The notes: generated by a model not told the origin, from the sequence alone. A DNA stretch of 64,000 nt from Coleophoma eucalyptorum (GCA_026120035.1 JALRME010000013.1:682001-746000), one strand, 5' to 3'. Numbered from the stretch's first letter, positions 1-11,735 are shown. Translations and numbers: made by a program.

Positions 1-457
1 TTTCAAATCGAAAAGCTCAACTTAGAGTACAAGCGCATCGTGAAGGCAAGACCTGCATGCTCAAGGGTAGTAGCGAGACTGAGCCAACCGCGAGGTCTAA
101 CTGTTCGGACTCTCTCGTGATTAATGGGTGAAAGTACGTAAGCTTCGAATTCTTGCGTCAGAGCTAACTCAGCTTGGTCGAATAGAAAGGTGATAACAAG
201 TGAAGCTCAGGTGTAGAGGAGCTGTATTGAGTACTGAAGATTGAAAGATGATTGTTTGCTTCACAAGCCAAAAAGTCGCGTTAGAGTACTCTGGATGGCG
301 TTCACGCTAACTTATGCTTAAACCGGCAGAAACTGCTGACCGCCCACTGTATGAGGCCTAGGCTTAGAGAGAGGGAGGGACAATCGCGATGCTGCCATCT
401 TCTATTTGCGCATTCACACAATTCAAATTGCACTGCAATCTCGCAGAGTCTTCTCTT
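1..457. other. 5' flank of SCY1, no gene seen
   Basis: This is the upstream region of the SCY1-type gene that starts at 458. An in-frame ATG lies further upstream at 389, but the family begins close to the 458 ATG. I see no other coding signal, tRNA or repeat here. Confidence 0.5.
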
Positions 458-3118
458 ATGGACTTCCTAAAGTCTGCGGTTGCTTCGGCAATCTCGAAAG
501 GACCACCATTTCCCTATACGTTTGGAGACCGTGTCGATGTAGACCAATCTATCTGGACACTTTATAATGGCACCAAAAGGGTACAGATCTTGAACGTCAC
601 TTTTTGCTAAGAACATACTTTACTGACTGTTGTATAGGAAGATGGATCAAATTGTAGTATCTTTTCCTTTGATATTACAGCAAACAAGTCTCGACTTCCA
701 CTAGCTAGAAACGCGCTTAAGAAGCTCCGGACATTACGACATCCAGGTGTGATCAAAGTACTGGATACTGTCGAGGTATGACACGCAGAGATCGACCATC
801 AGACCATTTCACAAACCTTTATACAGACCGAGACCTATATCTATATTGCCACGGAAAGAGTTATTCCATTAAAGTGGCACATCAAACGCAAAAGTATGAG
901 CCCCGAAACGCTCAAATGGGGGCTGTTTAGTGTTGCAGTAAGCAAAGGCCTACTGTCCTTTGTTAGACACTTCTGATCTCGGTTTTAGCAAACGGTTAAA
1001 TTTATTAATGACGACGCGGCCTCAATTCATGGTACACTACGAGTGGCCTCCCTATATACTAGTGAAAGTGGAGAGTGGAGAATTGGTGGATTTGAGGTTC
1101 TGAGTAATGTTAAGGATGATGAAGCCATAATATACGTACGCAATCCTCATGCTATACAATCCTTCTGCCATATTTACAAAAGACAGAATTACGGTAGTCT
1201 CGTTCCAGATGCAGCTCGATACACTCCTCCAGAGCTTGCGAAGTCAGGTTGGGATGCCATCAAACGAGGCCCCATTTCAGCGGTTGATTCTTACAATTTT
1301 GGGACTTTGATTTTTGAGGTATTTAATGGTGATTTCTCAGGCGGAGATCAGGCTGGCCAGACTAAGAGCATTCCTCCAAGCATGCATTCAAGCTACAGGC
1401 GGCTTGTTAATAGCAATCCGAAATCAAGAGTCAGTGTGGGTCATTTTCTCGAACAGGGACGTCGCAGTGGAGGATTCTTTGACACAGCATTGATCAAGCT
1501 TACCGAAAGTGTGGATAATCTTGGTATGAAGTCCGAAGAAGAACGGGAAGAATTCCTCAAGTAAGTTAAATTGTCTAGCGTTGGTGAAATTTAACTAAGT
1601 TTTGCGTAGCGATTTGGATAATCTGTCTGATGATTTCCCGGAAGACTATTTCAGAATGAAAGTTCTTCCAGAATTACTCAAATCTGTTGAATTTGGAGGT
1701 GGTGGACCAAAAGTGCTGTCGGTCGTAATGAAAATCAGTACCAAACTTACGGATGAGGATTTTGAAGCCAGGGTCACACCAGTAATTGTGCGACTCTTTG
1801 CAAGTCCGGATCGAGCCATCAGGGTTGCCTTACTTGACAATTTACCATTGATGATCGATCGACTTTCGCAGAAGATCGTCAATGATAGAATATTTCCAAA
1901 TATGGTTTGTATCTTCGATTATTATCCACAGCCGTTTACTAACAACCACTCAAGGTCACTGGCTTCGTCGACGTAGCACCAGTCGTCAGAGAGCAAACTG
2001 TCAAGGCTGTCCTCACGATCATAACAAAGCTTTCAGACCGGACAATTAATGGAGAGCTTCTTAAGTATCTTGCAAAAACGGCAAACGATGAACAACCTGG
2101 TATTCGGACAAATACCACCATCTGTCTTGGAAAAATCTCGAAGAATCTTGGAGTTAGCACAAGATCAAAGGTCTTGATAGCCGCTTTCTCACGTTCTATT
2201 CGAGATCCTTTTGTCCACGCTCGAAATGCGGCCCTAATGGCTTTGGCAGTGACATCTGACGCCTTTTCAGAAGAGGATTGTGCAAACAGAATATTGCCAG
2301 TTTTATGTCCATGTTTGCTTGACAAGGAGAAGCTTATTCGTGACCAAGCCAATAAGACAATAGATGTATACCTGCAACGTGTTCGTAAGTACGCCACAGA
2401 AATGCCAGATTCTGTCCTTCCGCCACCAAGCAACATCGAAACTTCTGCAAATGCACCTCGCATGAGTACACCACAACCAAGTGCAAGCGAAGGAGCGTCT
2501 TGGGCAGGTTGGGCTATTTCCTCGTTCACGAACAAAGTATCTGCTGCGGCTGGTGAGATCCAGCCGACCTCGACCGCAGATGCTAGATCTTCTTCAGCTC
2601 CACAAACACCACGCCCTGCTCCAATGACCGCTTCTGCGTCATCTCTTCATCGGCAAGTTGTCTCACCTCCAGCAGCATCTACGCGGACATCGACATCTTC
2701 TGCCTCCGCAGACTACTTTGCTCCTATAGACACACCAGGAGAGGATGACGGTGATGCGTGGGGTGACATGAATGAAGACTCGTTCTTTGATGCGCCGACA
2801 GAAACACCGAAAGTATCTACAGCCACAAAATCTGCAGCAAATCCATTCGAAGACGATGGTGAACCTGATTTTGCTGGTTGGCTCGCAGCACAAGCACAGA
2901 AGAAACCCGGCGCAAAGCCATTGCCGAAAGGCCTTGGGAAGCCAGCGAATGGTGCTGCAAGACCTGCTGCGGCTACCAGGGTTTCTATTACTGGAAGTAT
3001 CGGCACTGCTACGAAGAAGGTTGCTGCTCCGGTGGCTAAGAAACCGGTGGTAAGTAAGAAGATTGATACAGCACCGAAAGCTGACGATGGGGATGATGGA
3101 TGGGGAGATGGATGGTAA
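458..3118 (+). CDS. SCY1: SCY1-like pseudokinase with HEAT repeats
   Basis: Seven exons give 783 aa: 458-580, 638-775, 827-937, 989-1135, 1187-1560, 1610-1904 and 1955-3118. Coding length is a multiple of three. The ATG at 458 opens with MDFLKSAVASAI, typical of the family. Residues from about 20 to 290 form a kinase-like fold without a recognisable catalytic loop or DFG; the DFG region reads GEWRIGGFEVLSN, the usual SCY1 degeneration. HEAT repeats follow, with the conserved stretches FPEDYFRMKVLPELLKSVEF, NLPLMIDRLSQKIV and DEQPGIRTNTTICLGKI. The tail is low-complexity Ser/Ala/Lys with acidic Trp motifs and ends DDGWGDGW. Known relatives (yeast Scy1/Cex1, animal SCYL1) act in Golgi/endosome COPI and clathrin traffic and in tRNA export. 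The fourth intron (1136-1186) is 51 nt and stop-free, so retention would add 17 residues. Family assignment is very secure; each splice site is inferred. Confidence 0.95.
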
Positions 3119-3783
3119 TACCGAGGCTATATCACGGTCATTGTCTAGGGATTGTACATGGAATATACAGATTTCGTAGCGGAAAGCTCCACGCTATCTT
3201 CTGGGGCAGGATTCTTTCCTGCTTAATATGTACTCCAGCTGTCGAAGATGGTTTATCAGTGCGTAGACAAACTAGAGCACCTATCGATTAGGGTCAGACC
3301 TCTACGGGATTGCAGGGAACCAAACATCTGGGCAAGATATAGATTGACTTTGGGGCGTCGATAGGACAGTGGTTATTGCGGCATAGCAAGGGAGTTAAGG
3401 ATACCAACCTGACCAGATCAATCATAATTCACGCAGACACGGAGTGTGGTATCTTGAGAGGTTATCGCATGAGACATGCGCTAAAGCGATTGTGAGTTCT
3501 GTCCTTCAGATTTCCAGATACTGTATTGAAGAATCGGGTATGAGAGCCAAACGCCACTTAAATCCTTATTACGCCAGAGTTCCTCAGAGAATGACCCACG
3601 CCTTCCCTTACCTCGCCTCGCCATGCATCTTCCATGTCAGAACTTGTGAAACGAAGTGAAAAGAAACGAGAAGAGAGTGAAAGAAGACAATTAAAATACA
3701 ACCGGCTCTCAGATAGCTTAAAAATTCAAATCCATCGCTTTACAAAGTAGCATGAGGCATTTGAGCACGGTTAAGCTTCAAAT
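3119..3783. other. Convergent intergenic region SCY1/LST8
   Basis: This lies between the stop codons of two convergent genes and probably holds both 3' UTRs. I see no coding or structural signal. Confidence 0.4.
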
Positions 3784-4909
3784 CTAGCGCGCCTCTGAAT
3801 AATCATTCAGCGCAACGCAAACCGCACCGCGATGATGGCCATTATACTGGCGTATAATAGTCTCACTATGCAATTCCCATAATCGAGCATAGTGATCAGA
3901 GCAGGCAGTCACTAGGTATGCTGAGTCTGCACTGAACGCACAATCCCAGACCCATCGTTGATGGCCAGTGAGAGTGCTCTCAAGACGGAATGGCAGAGGC
4001 TGTGGCGCGTCTTGCCCTTGGACGGGTACCAGCCTATCCAGATCTTTGACTTCCCATATCTTCGCTGTATGGTCTGCCGAGCATGTTGCTAACTTCTTAA
4101 CATCTGGGGATAGCAGGACTCGGGTGATGTATTGTCCATGAGCCTGGAAATGCGTAATTGGGACTAATTGTGTCTTTTCTCTGTACTGAATGAGATGCCA
4201 GACAAAAACCATACCCTGAGAACAAATTAGCTTTTTGATACAAGTAGATACATTATGCCATAAACTAACGCTATTGTTTCCCGCGCAAAGAGTCGACCCA
4301 TCACTGGCAACAGTTACACTGGAAACAGAGACATCTTCTTCCGGAATCAACTGATGTGAACAATTGTTCTCGGCTAGATCCCATATCCTAACACTTCCTC
4401 CACGGTCACAGCTTATGATTTCTCCTTGGTTTGGGTGAATGACTACGTCGTTAACCGGCGATCCGTGGACATAACTTCGCTGAACAGTGCCACTACGTGT
4501 CTCCCAGATTTTCACAGTGCCATCCTCAGAACTAGTCACCATCCACTTTCCTTCGCAGTGGAATGCAACGCCAGTAATATTGCCTGTGTGGCCTTCAAAG
4601 GTGAGGAGTGGATTTGGGTTAGTTGATTTAATGTCGTAGAGTCTAACGGTGTGGTGCCCCGCAGCAGCAAGAAACCGCTTATCGGGTGATATACATAGTC
4701 GATTGACTTGCGACTCCGAATGTTGGATAGTTCGAGAACAGATTCCAGAGAGAGCTTCCCAGAATCTATTGGCGCATTGTCAATGACAGCTTCATCCAGG
4801 GCTGTGGGGGGCAAGGTACTTGCCTGATTGTGTGATCGTAGCCGGCTATTGCAAGAAGAGGTACCGCTTCGTCAGCATTATCCAGAGGAGGTCTGATACG
4901 ATGAGGCAT
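3784..4909 (-). CDS. LST8: LST8, WD40 subunit of TOR complexes
   Basis: Three exons on the minus strand (4909-4824, 4765-4270, 4215-3784) give 337 aa. The product is a seven-bladed WD40 propeller. Diagnostic LST8 stretches include [54 protein letters not shown] and VVIHPNQGEIISCDRGGSVR, so it is not a generic WD40 protein. LST8 (mLST8/Pop3/Wat1) binds the TOR kinase domain in TORC1 and TORC2 and controls growth signalling. The first intron (4823-4766) uses a GC-AG boundary with donor GCAAGT; this is the only join that restores [12 protein letters not shown]. The second intron (4269-4216) is 54 nt and stop-free. An in-frame ATG at 4918 would add three residues. A donor-like GTAAGT near 4972 suggests a 5' UTR intron. 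It is divergent from the large gene at 5643. Confidence 0.95.
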
Positions 4910-5642
4910 CTTGAACATGTGGACGAGGGCATACTGTGATGCGGTGCTTTTGGGATAAGGAAGCAACGAACTTACCTGTTGCCAAAATGACTGACATCTT
5001 TCCTCACGTTGATCCTAGAAGCTCTTCCTTCCTGCAACACCACTGCTTGACAAATATGCTCAGGAAAGTGCCATATACCCAAAAACCAGTTCGACAGTCG
5101 AAGTCGGCTCTCAGTATCTATGTCTCTAGTGAGGGAAAGGCTGCCGAGATCTATAGTTTACGGTACCCAGCTATTCAAGCATCCGCCAATGGTGGCTGGT
5201 TTTTGCGCTCCACCTCTGCCGGGCTTTCGGGTTATAGTTTATCCGAAATAGACGACCTGCCAAAGTCAAGGCGGTGGAATTTTAGGCAAAACTTCCTGTA
5301 GTGTTGACATTCCTCCGCTTCATCTCCAGTTCATATGCAATATTGTGCAAGACAATAGAGAACAGGACATAGTTCAAAGCAGATTTGATACCGTTCCAAA
5401 TTCCTTCAGTCATCCTGCTTCTTGGGTACCAGATATTCAGAGTCTTGTCAAGCTAGCGACCATTGATCGAGCTCTATTTCGAGGCAGCATCCTCTGCAAG
5501 TATTTCATCTGGATCAAACTCTTCTCTTGGCAATGAAGATTAGGATGGTTCATTTTTGACGCTCTGGTCTACCCGAGAAGTCTGTTGAAAGCAGTTGTCA
5601 GTCCTTATCAAACATCTATTCCTTGTTGAAAGGGGTGCCTAC
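4910..5642. promoter_or_regulatory. Divergent promoter region, LST8 and 1,092-aa protein
   Basis: About 730 bp separate the two divergent start codons. It should contain both promoters and probably a 5' UTR intron of LST8 (minus-strand donor near 4972). I see no clear factor site. Confidence 0.4.
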
Positions 5643-8600
5643 ATGTCGACCATGATGGTGGCTCTGCCAGTCTTCCCGTCTCATATGAAGACGGGGAAGA
5701 ACGGAGAAGGTATTTATGCTTCTACCGCTCATTCATATTGTAAAGATCAAAAGACAGATCAAGGGCTTACACTACCACCCAAGATACAGTCCCATGACTC
5801 GTGGCAATATGATCCGTCGCAGACAGTCACCTCAGATGACATGGACTTGGATGGTCTACTTGCTCCTGGGCAGCTAGACATGATTCTGGAAAGTATACAA
5901 GAAGACGATACGTGGATGCAAGCCATATCTGAATCTGATAACTACCAGTCTCTGGAAACGATAAGTAGACACACAAGTCCTACCAAGTGTGCATCTCCTA
6001 CTGGTGCTCAGTCAGAGCTATCTATTGCAGTTCTCGCTGACGAACATGAATCTGTAAGCATGACCTTTGTGGCAAGGAACGGTGCTAATCTGAATCAGGA
6101 CCTTCCTTCTGACTGGAATCAGACTGCCTGGCAACCGTCGTGTCCTGGAAATAAGGATTTTCAAGATGAGGCGTGGATTGATACTCCTGGAGACGCTTTT
6201 CAGGGAGTAAGTCAAACGGATATCGACTCTCTCAACAAATCCTGCATGCCGTATTTAGATACCGTGTTGTCTAGACCTGAAAATCGTATCTCGGATGTGC
6301 CCGAGGAATTCGATGTTCTTCACCCTAGTTGTGAAGTGCCTGTTACTCTGAATGAGAACTCCAAACTCCAACTTGTCTACTCACTCCCCAACACCACTTC
6401 ATGGGAAGATGGTCAAGCTCATGGTCATTCTGGCGAACAGAAAGAAAGAAACGGGCAGCTATCACGCTCGATATCTGTCAACCCAGACGTCCCTCTGCCA
6501 TCAGTTGAGAAAGTCGAGCCTTTGCACCCAGCTACTGTCTCAAATGAGTTTAGCTCAAGTGTTGTGAACGTTGTTAACCACGGCTCTTCCACGAAAAGTT
6601 GTAATGATAAATCAAAACCTACTAGAACCACAGCAAGCATTGCCCGCCATCACACCGACCTACAGCAAGATCATCTTCCTCGAAGCTTTCATCAACCATC
6701 TCTGATCTCCCTCATACTCGCACTGGATAATAGTTCCCACAAATCCCTACTTGCACATACCATCCTCGAGACACGTCAATACCTTGCTACGATGAGCGAG
6801 AATATACCGCCAACCTCGAGTTCTGGTTTGGATCCGCGCATCATGGACAAGCTCAACGCACTAGCTCATATGTTTCAGACCGACAAGCACTTCCAATGTT
6901 CTACGATTGCATGGGCTCTCCAGAGAATGGAGAACAATAGTAAGTTTACTGAACAGTGGCACAGCTTCACAGCTAATACTTACATAGGCGCGGCTTCAAC
7001 TACGACTCTAGGTACAGCTGATACTGGCTCTGTTCTTGAAATGGCTCGCAAATTTCTTGAAGAGAGCATTAAAGATGTTGACTCAGCTATTGATTTAATG
7101 TTGAAACTCTTCCACGACCATCTCTGCGAACAGAGTACTTTAACCGATGGCCTCAAGTCAGCTACTATTCAACATGCAAAGGAGCTGGCGAAATTACAAG
7201 AGAAATGTACTAGATTGCAAGCCGATCACGATGGAGCTCTGAGACGTGCGTCAATTTTTGGGACTAAAATCACCTCTCTTCAAACGCAACTAGAAGACGC
7301 CTCAAAGCGAATCAGGGATCTTGAGGCACAATTAGACTTGGATGATCAAGGTGGTCCTCTAAGCAACCAAAACACATCGTTTTGGATCTGTTTACAAAGA
7401 AAACAAAATGGGCAAACATGTGATGCCCTGAACCCAAAGCTCACATGGAACGCCGACGATAAAGAACTAGTTCAGAATAAGAGATGCGGACAATGCAGAA
7501 AGGAGATACCATGGCACTCTCGTAAAGCAATTGGAAGTTTCGCATCCAAATCTGAGTCGCCCCGAGTCAAAGAGTCATCGAAAGAGCTTCACTCAATCAG
7601 TGACGCTCAGTCGCCCAGCGAGGCGCAACCTCCTAGCATGGCAAAGCTTCTTGCTAAGCCTCAATTGTTGAGCGAGGACCAACCTTCCAAAGACTTACAA
7701 CTATCAAGGAAACGTGAATCATCTGAAGGCGAATCATCCGACGGGTGTAAACAACGCAAAGACACCAAGCGAGTGAAGACCTTAGACCAAGCTTCTGACT
7801 TGGGCCCAGCCATACCAGTGTTACTTCCTGTCTCGACCACGTCTCTACCCGAGGGCCAATCTGCAACTTTACAAAACCATGGCTCTGGGTCAAAGTCCAG
7901 TGCATCTTTTCTCCAGTCACTCCAAGACTTTCAGGTCAAGCATCGAGGAATGCACATTCCAACCATGAGTGCATCCACCACTCAAGCCAACCATATCATT
8001 GCTCCTCAAAGTCCTTTGGCAGCTCGAGCGTCAACCCCCTCATCCGATCAATACCAATCTCAATTTGAAGAAGCTAGGAATCCATCTTTAAGTACCCTTC
8101 AGCCATCCGTAGAACCAGAAGATATATCCAGCAATTATGAAACATACGACACAATGAGAAAGGTTCAGCCTCTAAACAAGCTAACATACATCACGGATAA
8201 TGATCCAAATTCTCCAGGCTTTGGAAAGAAGACTTGGGGAGTATGGTGTCTTGCAGGGCAAGAGGAGCAAACTAGACAACGGCTTGAGGCTGAATACTTG
8301 TTTGAAAATAACAGCCCTGCTCCTACTGTCGCCCCTGGTTCCCCTACAATCACCACTCGCCGCAAGAGACAGCATGGAACGAAGGCTGCCCATAAAGTGT
8401 CTTTGGGAGAAGTTGCCCAGGCAAGGGTCATGGTAGAAGTGTCAAACAGCGCTTTAAAGCAGCAGCTAGGCGCCACTCAACGACCCTGGATGCCATTTGC
8501 CAAAAAAGTGTCTCCTCAACGTCAACCCGAGATAATTGACCTTACCACCATTGAATCAAACTATAGCGACAATGAGACAGAGTCACTTTCGCCAGCAAGT

Positions 8601-8969
8601 ACCCCGGCATTTCTAGGTACCACTTCATTGGCTGGAGGATCCGGACAAGTTGCACTAAGTTTGGATGGTATGGACGAAGATCTTTCAGAGACAACTTTAC
8701 AAGCAAGTGTTCAAGGACATCTCAGACTCGGTATGCCAGAATCCGAGGTTAACCCAGTTGCTCAAAGTGCGGTTGATATTTATCAGGATTCTAAGAGGCG
8801 GGATTCTGCGACGAGAGATTCTCTCTTCGAATATCCACTGAACAGCCAAGAGAGTGCGGAGGGCATGATCGGTGATGAGCAAACTACTGAATGGGAAGAC
8901 CAAAGCCACGAGGATGACTTGGAACGCGATTTAAGCCTGGCTCTCGACGATTACGTCACTGCCACCTGA
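5643..8969 (+). CDS. Large disordered protein with coiled coil, zinc ribbon and SUMO-interaction-like motif
   Basis: Two exons (5643-6939, 6988-8969) give about 1,092 aa. The 48-nt intron has a GTAAGT donor and TACATAG acceptor and is stop-free. The start chosen is the first ATG (MSTMMVALPVFP); the reading frame is open a little further upstream. I do not recognise a named family. Most of the chain is Ser/Thr/Gln/Pro-rich and probably disordered. Residues about 490-550 form a heptad-like coiled coil (KELAKLQEKCTRLQ, SLQTQLEDASKRIRDLEAQL). At about 564-600 a Cys pattern W-x-C-x9-C-x3-N...C-x2-C resembles a RanBP2-type zinc ribbon with an enlarged first knuckle. A basic patch TTRRKRQHGTK follows, then EIIDLT at about 947-952, a good match to a SUMO-interacting motif. 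Together these suggest a nuclear scaffold or chromatin/SUMO-linked protein, but this is inference. Confidence 0.8.
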   Translation: MSTMMVALPVFPSHMKTGKNGEGIYASTAHSYCKDQKTDQGLTLPPKIQSHDSWQYDPSQTVTSDDMDLDGLLAPGQLDMILESIQEDDTWMQAISESDNYQSLETISRHTSPTKCASPTGAQSELSIAVLADEHESVSMTFVARNGANLNQDLPSDWNQTAWQPSCPGNKDFQDEAWIDTPGDAFQGVSQTDIDSLNKSCMPYLDTVLSRPENRISDVPEEFDVLHPSCEVPVTLNENSKLQLVYSLPNTTSWEDGQAHGHSGEQKERNGQLSRSISVNPDVPLPSVEKVEPLHPATVSNEFSSSVVNVVNHGSSTKSCNDKSKPTRTTASIARHHTDLQQDHLPRSFHQPSLISLILALDNSSHKSLLAHTILETRQYLATMSENIPPTSSSGLDPRIMDKLNALAHMFQTDKHFQCSTIAWALQRMENNSKFTEQWHSFTANTYIGAASTTTLGTADTGSVLEMARKFLEESIKDVDSAIDLMLKLFHDHLCEQSTLTDGLKSATIQHAKELAKLQEKCTRLQADHDGALRRASIFGTKITSLQTQLEDASKRIRDLEAQLDLDDQGGPLSNQNTSFWICLQRKQNGQTCDALNPKLTWNADDKELVQNKRCGQCRKEIPWHSRKAIGSFASKSESPRVKESSKELHSISDAQSPSEAQPPSMAKLLAKPQLLSEDQPSKDLQLSRKRESSEGESSDGCKQRKDTKRVKTLDQASDLGPAIPVLLPVSTTSLPEGQSATLQNHGSGSKSSASFLQSLQDFQVKHRGMHIPTMSASTTQANHIIAPQSPLAARASTPSSDQYQSQFEEARNPSLSTLQPSVEPEDISSNYETYDTMRKVQPLNKLTYITDNDPNSPGFGKKTWGVWCLAGQEEQTRQRLEAEYLFENNSPAPTVAPGSPTITTRRKRQHGTKAAHKVSLGEVAQARVMVEVSNSALKQQLGATQRPWMPFAKKVSPQRQPEIIDLTTIESNYSDNETESLSPASTPAFLGTTSLAGGSGQVALSLDGMDEDLSETTLQASVQGHLRLGMPESEVNPVAQSAVDIYQDSKRRDSATRDSLFEYPLNSQESAEGMIGDEQTTEWEDQSHEDDLERDLSLALDDYVTAT

Positions 8970-10540
8970 CTTGTTCAATACTTGTAGAACGTACCCAGCA
9001 CGACGGATTCCTTGATAGCTTAATTAAGGAGCTGTCTATTCATGGGTTAGAACACAACCTCATTGTTCTAAATTCGAAAGCCATACGGGTTGTATCGCTT
9101 CGCCTAAAATCGCTGCCAGTAAGAGGGCGGCCTGGCTATTCACATCAATTTGTTATGAGTTGAATATTTTCTTGTTTCATTTCTCTTCTGGGATAAAGTC
9201 GGCTTAGGATCTTGCCATGGGTGGTTATTGCTTTTATTCTCTTTTTCCCCTTTGAATCAAGTATGTCTGGGAAGACAAGATCACAACAGAATGGCTTGAG
9301 ATAGACGGCATTTATGGAGTTTGACAGCGAGGTTTAGATTTGTATGATACCACAGCGCCTTTCAAGGGCCAATGTTCCAAGTAGGGTTCACCATGGGAGA
9401 AAAGAATGGGAAAGATTGAGATACAAGACCACATGTCCAGAGTCAATAATACATCATCATTGTACAGACTATTACACCTGGATGAAAGCGTCAAACAAGG
9501 GAACCATCCCGATGCTAATGTTCTTGATGGAGGTGCTAATTGGATTTTGGCTTGTGATTGTGCACGTCTCCATACCCACGTGGTAAAGGCTATGGATTCG
9601 TTGGAAAACGTAATTGGAGCCTCCTATGGCAGAATCAGTAGAAAATTACTCAACCACATTCCTGAACCTTCAACTGCCGTGTTTCAGCTGCAACCGAATC
9701 CAATCCTTTTTTATTATTGGTCTTCTATGACACCTTAGTCACGCTCCTTTGCATCTTCGTCCATCACGCATGCAGTCAGTCATCGAGGACGGTCTGGCAC
9801 AATTGTTGTGAATGAATTCTGCAATAAACCGGACTCACAGTCTTTGAGAAGTGGCTAGGGACGGAACCTAAATGCCGCAAATCCTGGATCATGACCGCGA
9901 ATTGTGAGGTATTAAAAGCATCTCGCGGGGTGCTTAGTACACCGCTCAATAGAAGTGACACCTCTTATGTCAACCAACCTCTCTGCCGAGCGCCAGCACG
10001 GGGGGGGGCGGACATCGAACTACTGTCCTGTGTCACCAAATCTAGACCTTTACGTTCACACTCAACACACGATCACGTAGAGAGCCACAAATGAAAGGCC
10101 ATCCTTCTCTTCCCCGCTCCACTCTTTCTGAAGCCTCGCTCACACACGGTGCCACTATTCTCGGTTTACCGACGGGAAACGGATCTACAACACATCACTT
10201 CCGGGATCACTTCACTTTGCACCACCGAAATTACTTAAGCGAGGAGGAAAATAGTGCGCACTCTTTGCGTCAGTCTGGATCCGAAATTGCGGGGAACCGA
10301 AGAGGCTTTTTCTTCCATTTTTTTTTCTTTACGTGCCTTTTGCTCCGTCTGAAGTTTTTTTCTTCCTCTCTTAATGTTTGAGGTGTTTTCCAGGTTTGTT
10401 TCAGGATATGACGTGGGGCCTAGTTAGATGACTCAGGAGAATATTCGGCTTCACAGGGTTTTTTAAGGATGGATGGCAAAAAGGCGTAAGAAAGAAAACG
10501 AAGAGAAAAGATGAGTAAAGAAAAAGATGAAGAGAAAAAA

Positions 10541-10577
10541 GACAAGACAAGACAAGACAAGAAAAGAAAAGAAAAGA
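10541..10577. repeat. GACAA/GAAAA pentamer repeat
   Basis: Tandem GACAA units change into GAAAA units inside a wider purine-rich stretch (10490-10610). Confidence 0.85.
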
Positions 10578-11130
10578 AGCAAATAGATGAAGGGGGAAAA
10601 AAACAAAGAATTGAGGCAACATTGGCAGTGTCGGTTCCTCGGTTCCTCAACGCCTTCTGCCTCATGAGAAATCAATAATTGGATCTATTTCCGGCTGCTG
10701 AGGTGATCACGTTGTCAGATGGTTAATCAGGTACGCGTCGAACGAGGTGCGAAGTGCATGGCGCTATGCAAATCTTAATTGTCGCTCGGGTAGGCGGTGA
10801 TTGCCACTTGGCCTGAAGCGATGACTACAGTGCACTCGAACAGGGCAGTCAGTAGTAGATGGAGTAGTGCAGTATGTAGCAGTACGTACAGCAGAATGGC
10901 ACAGTAGTATGGTAGTAGTCTATGCAGTAGTAGTCTATACAATAGTAGTCTATTCTATACCATACAGCACCTTAGAGCCGTACAGTGCAGTGCAGTGCAG
11001 TACTATGTCCCCGTTTCATTTGATGATACATGCATTCAGCCGGGAGCAAGCAAAGCAAATGTGATTTCTTTTTTTTTTTTTTTGCAATCTCGACATCCAA
11101 GCACGCAAGCACGCCCACCCCCCGTGCATG

Positions 11131-11168
11131 AGGAGAGAGGGAGAGAGAGAGAGGTAGAGAGAGAGAGG
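11131..11168. repeat. GA-rich microsatellite
   Basis: Interrupted (GA)n tract upstream of the GRGGAGN-repeat gene. Confidence 0.85.
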
Positions 11169-11335
11169 TCAAGGGCAAGGAGCGCACCGACGATTCGGCA
11201 TCCAGCATCCAGCTCGCAACATCCAACATCCTACACCCAACCCGCCATCCACCTCGTCCAGCACCCGTTCTCAGACGTCGCCCAGCAAAGCCAGCAAGCG
11301 CAGCATGATGATGGCCCAAAGGATTGGCTGGCATG

Positions 11336-11415
11336 ATTTCCTGGGGGTAATGGAAATGCGACGACTACGATCACGTTTTCCATCCTGGGCTCGGTTGAAT
11401 TTCCTGGGGGTAATG
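11336..11415. repeat. 17-bp perfect direct repeat in a promoter
   Basis: ATTTCCTGGGGGTAATG occurs at 11336-11352 and again at 11399-11415, 63 bp apart start to start. The copies lie about 510-590 bp upstream of the ATG at 11923. The sequence is not low-complexity, so this may be a paired cis element. Confidence 0.7.
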
Positions 11416-11735
11416 AGAACTCGCTTGCATGGCTCTGGTCTGTTCGCTTGCCAAACTATTACCCAATCTCGCGTCACCTGCTCAGCGGCCCTTCCTCTAA
11501 CTGCAAAGTGCCAAACATCGTGAGAATTTTCTGCCCTCGTTGTTGTGCCTTGGCTGTTGCGGCGTTGCCTTCCTGGCAAATTTGACTTTTCACCGGTGAC
11601 TCGTGCTCCAGTCATGCGGCCATGACCTCTTCCACCTTCTATTTGTGTTTGGTAGGGCTGGCTGGCCTGGTGGTATTGTAATATAAGTTTCTCTTGCTCC
11701 CCCTCCGCATTTCGACTTCGCTCCTTGCTTGTTAT

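Noticed and set aside
2663..3006. Antisense and alternate frames inside the SCY1 tail
   Set aside because: Shadows of a low-complexity coding region.
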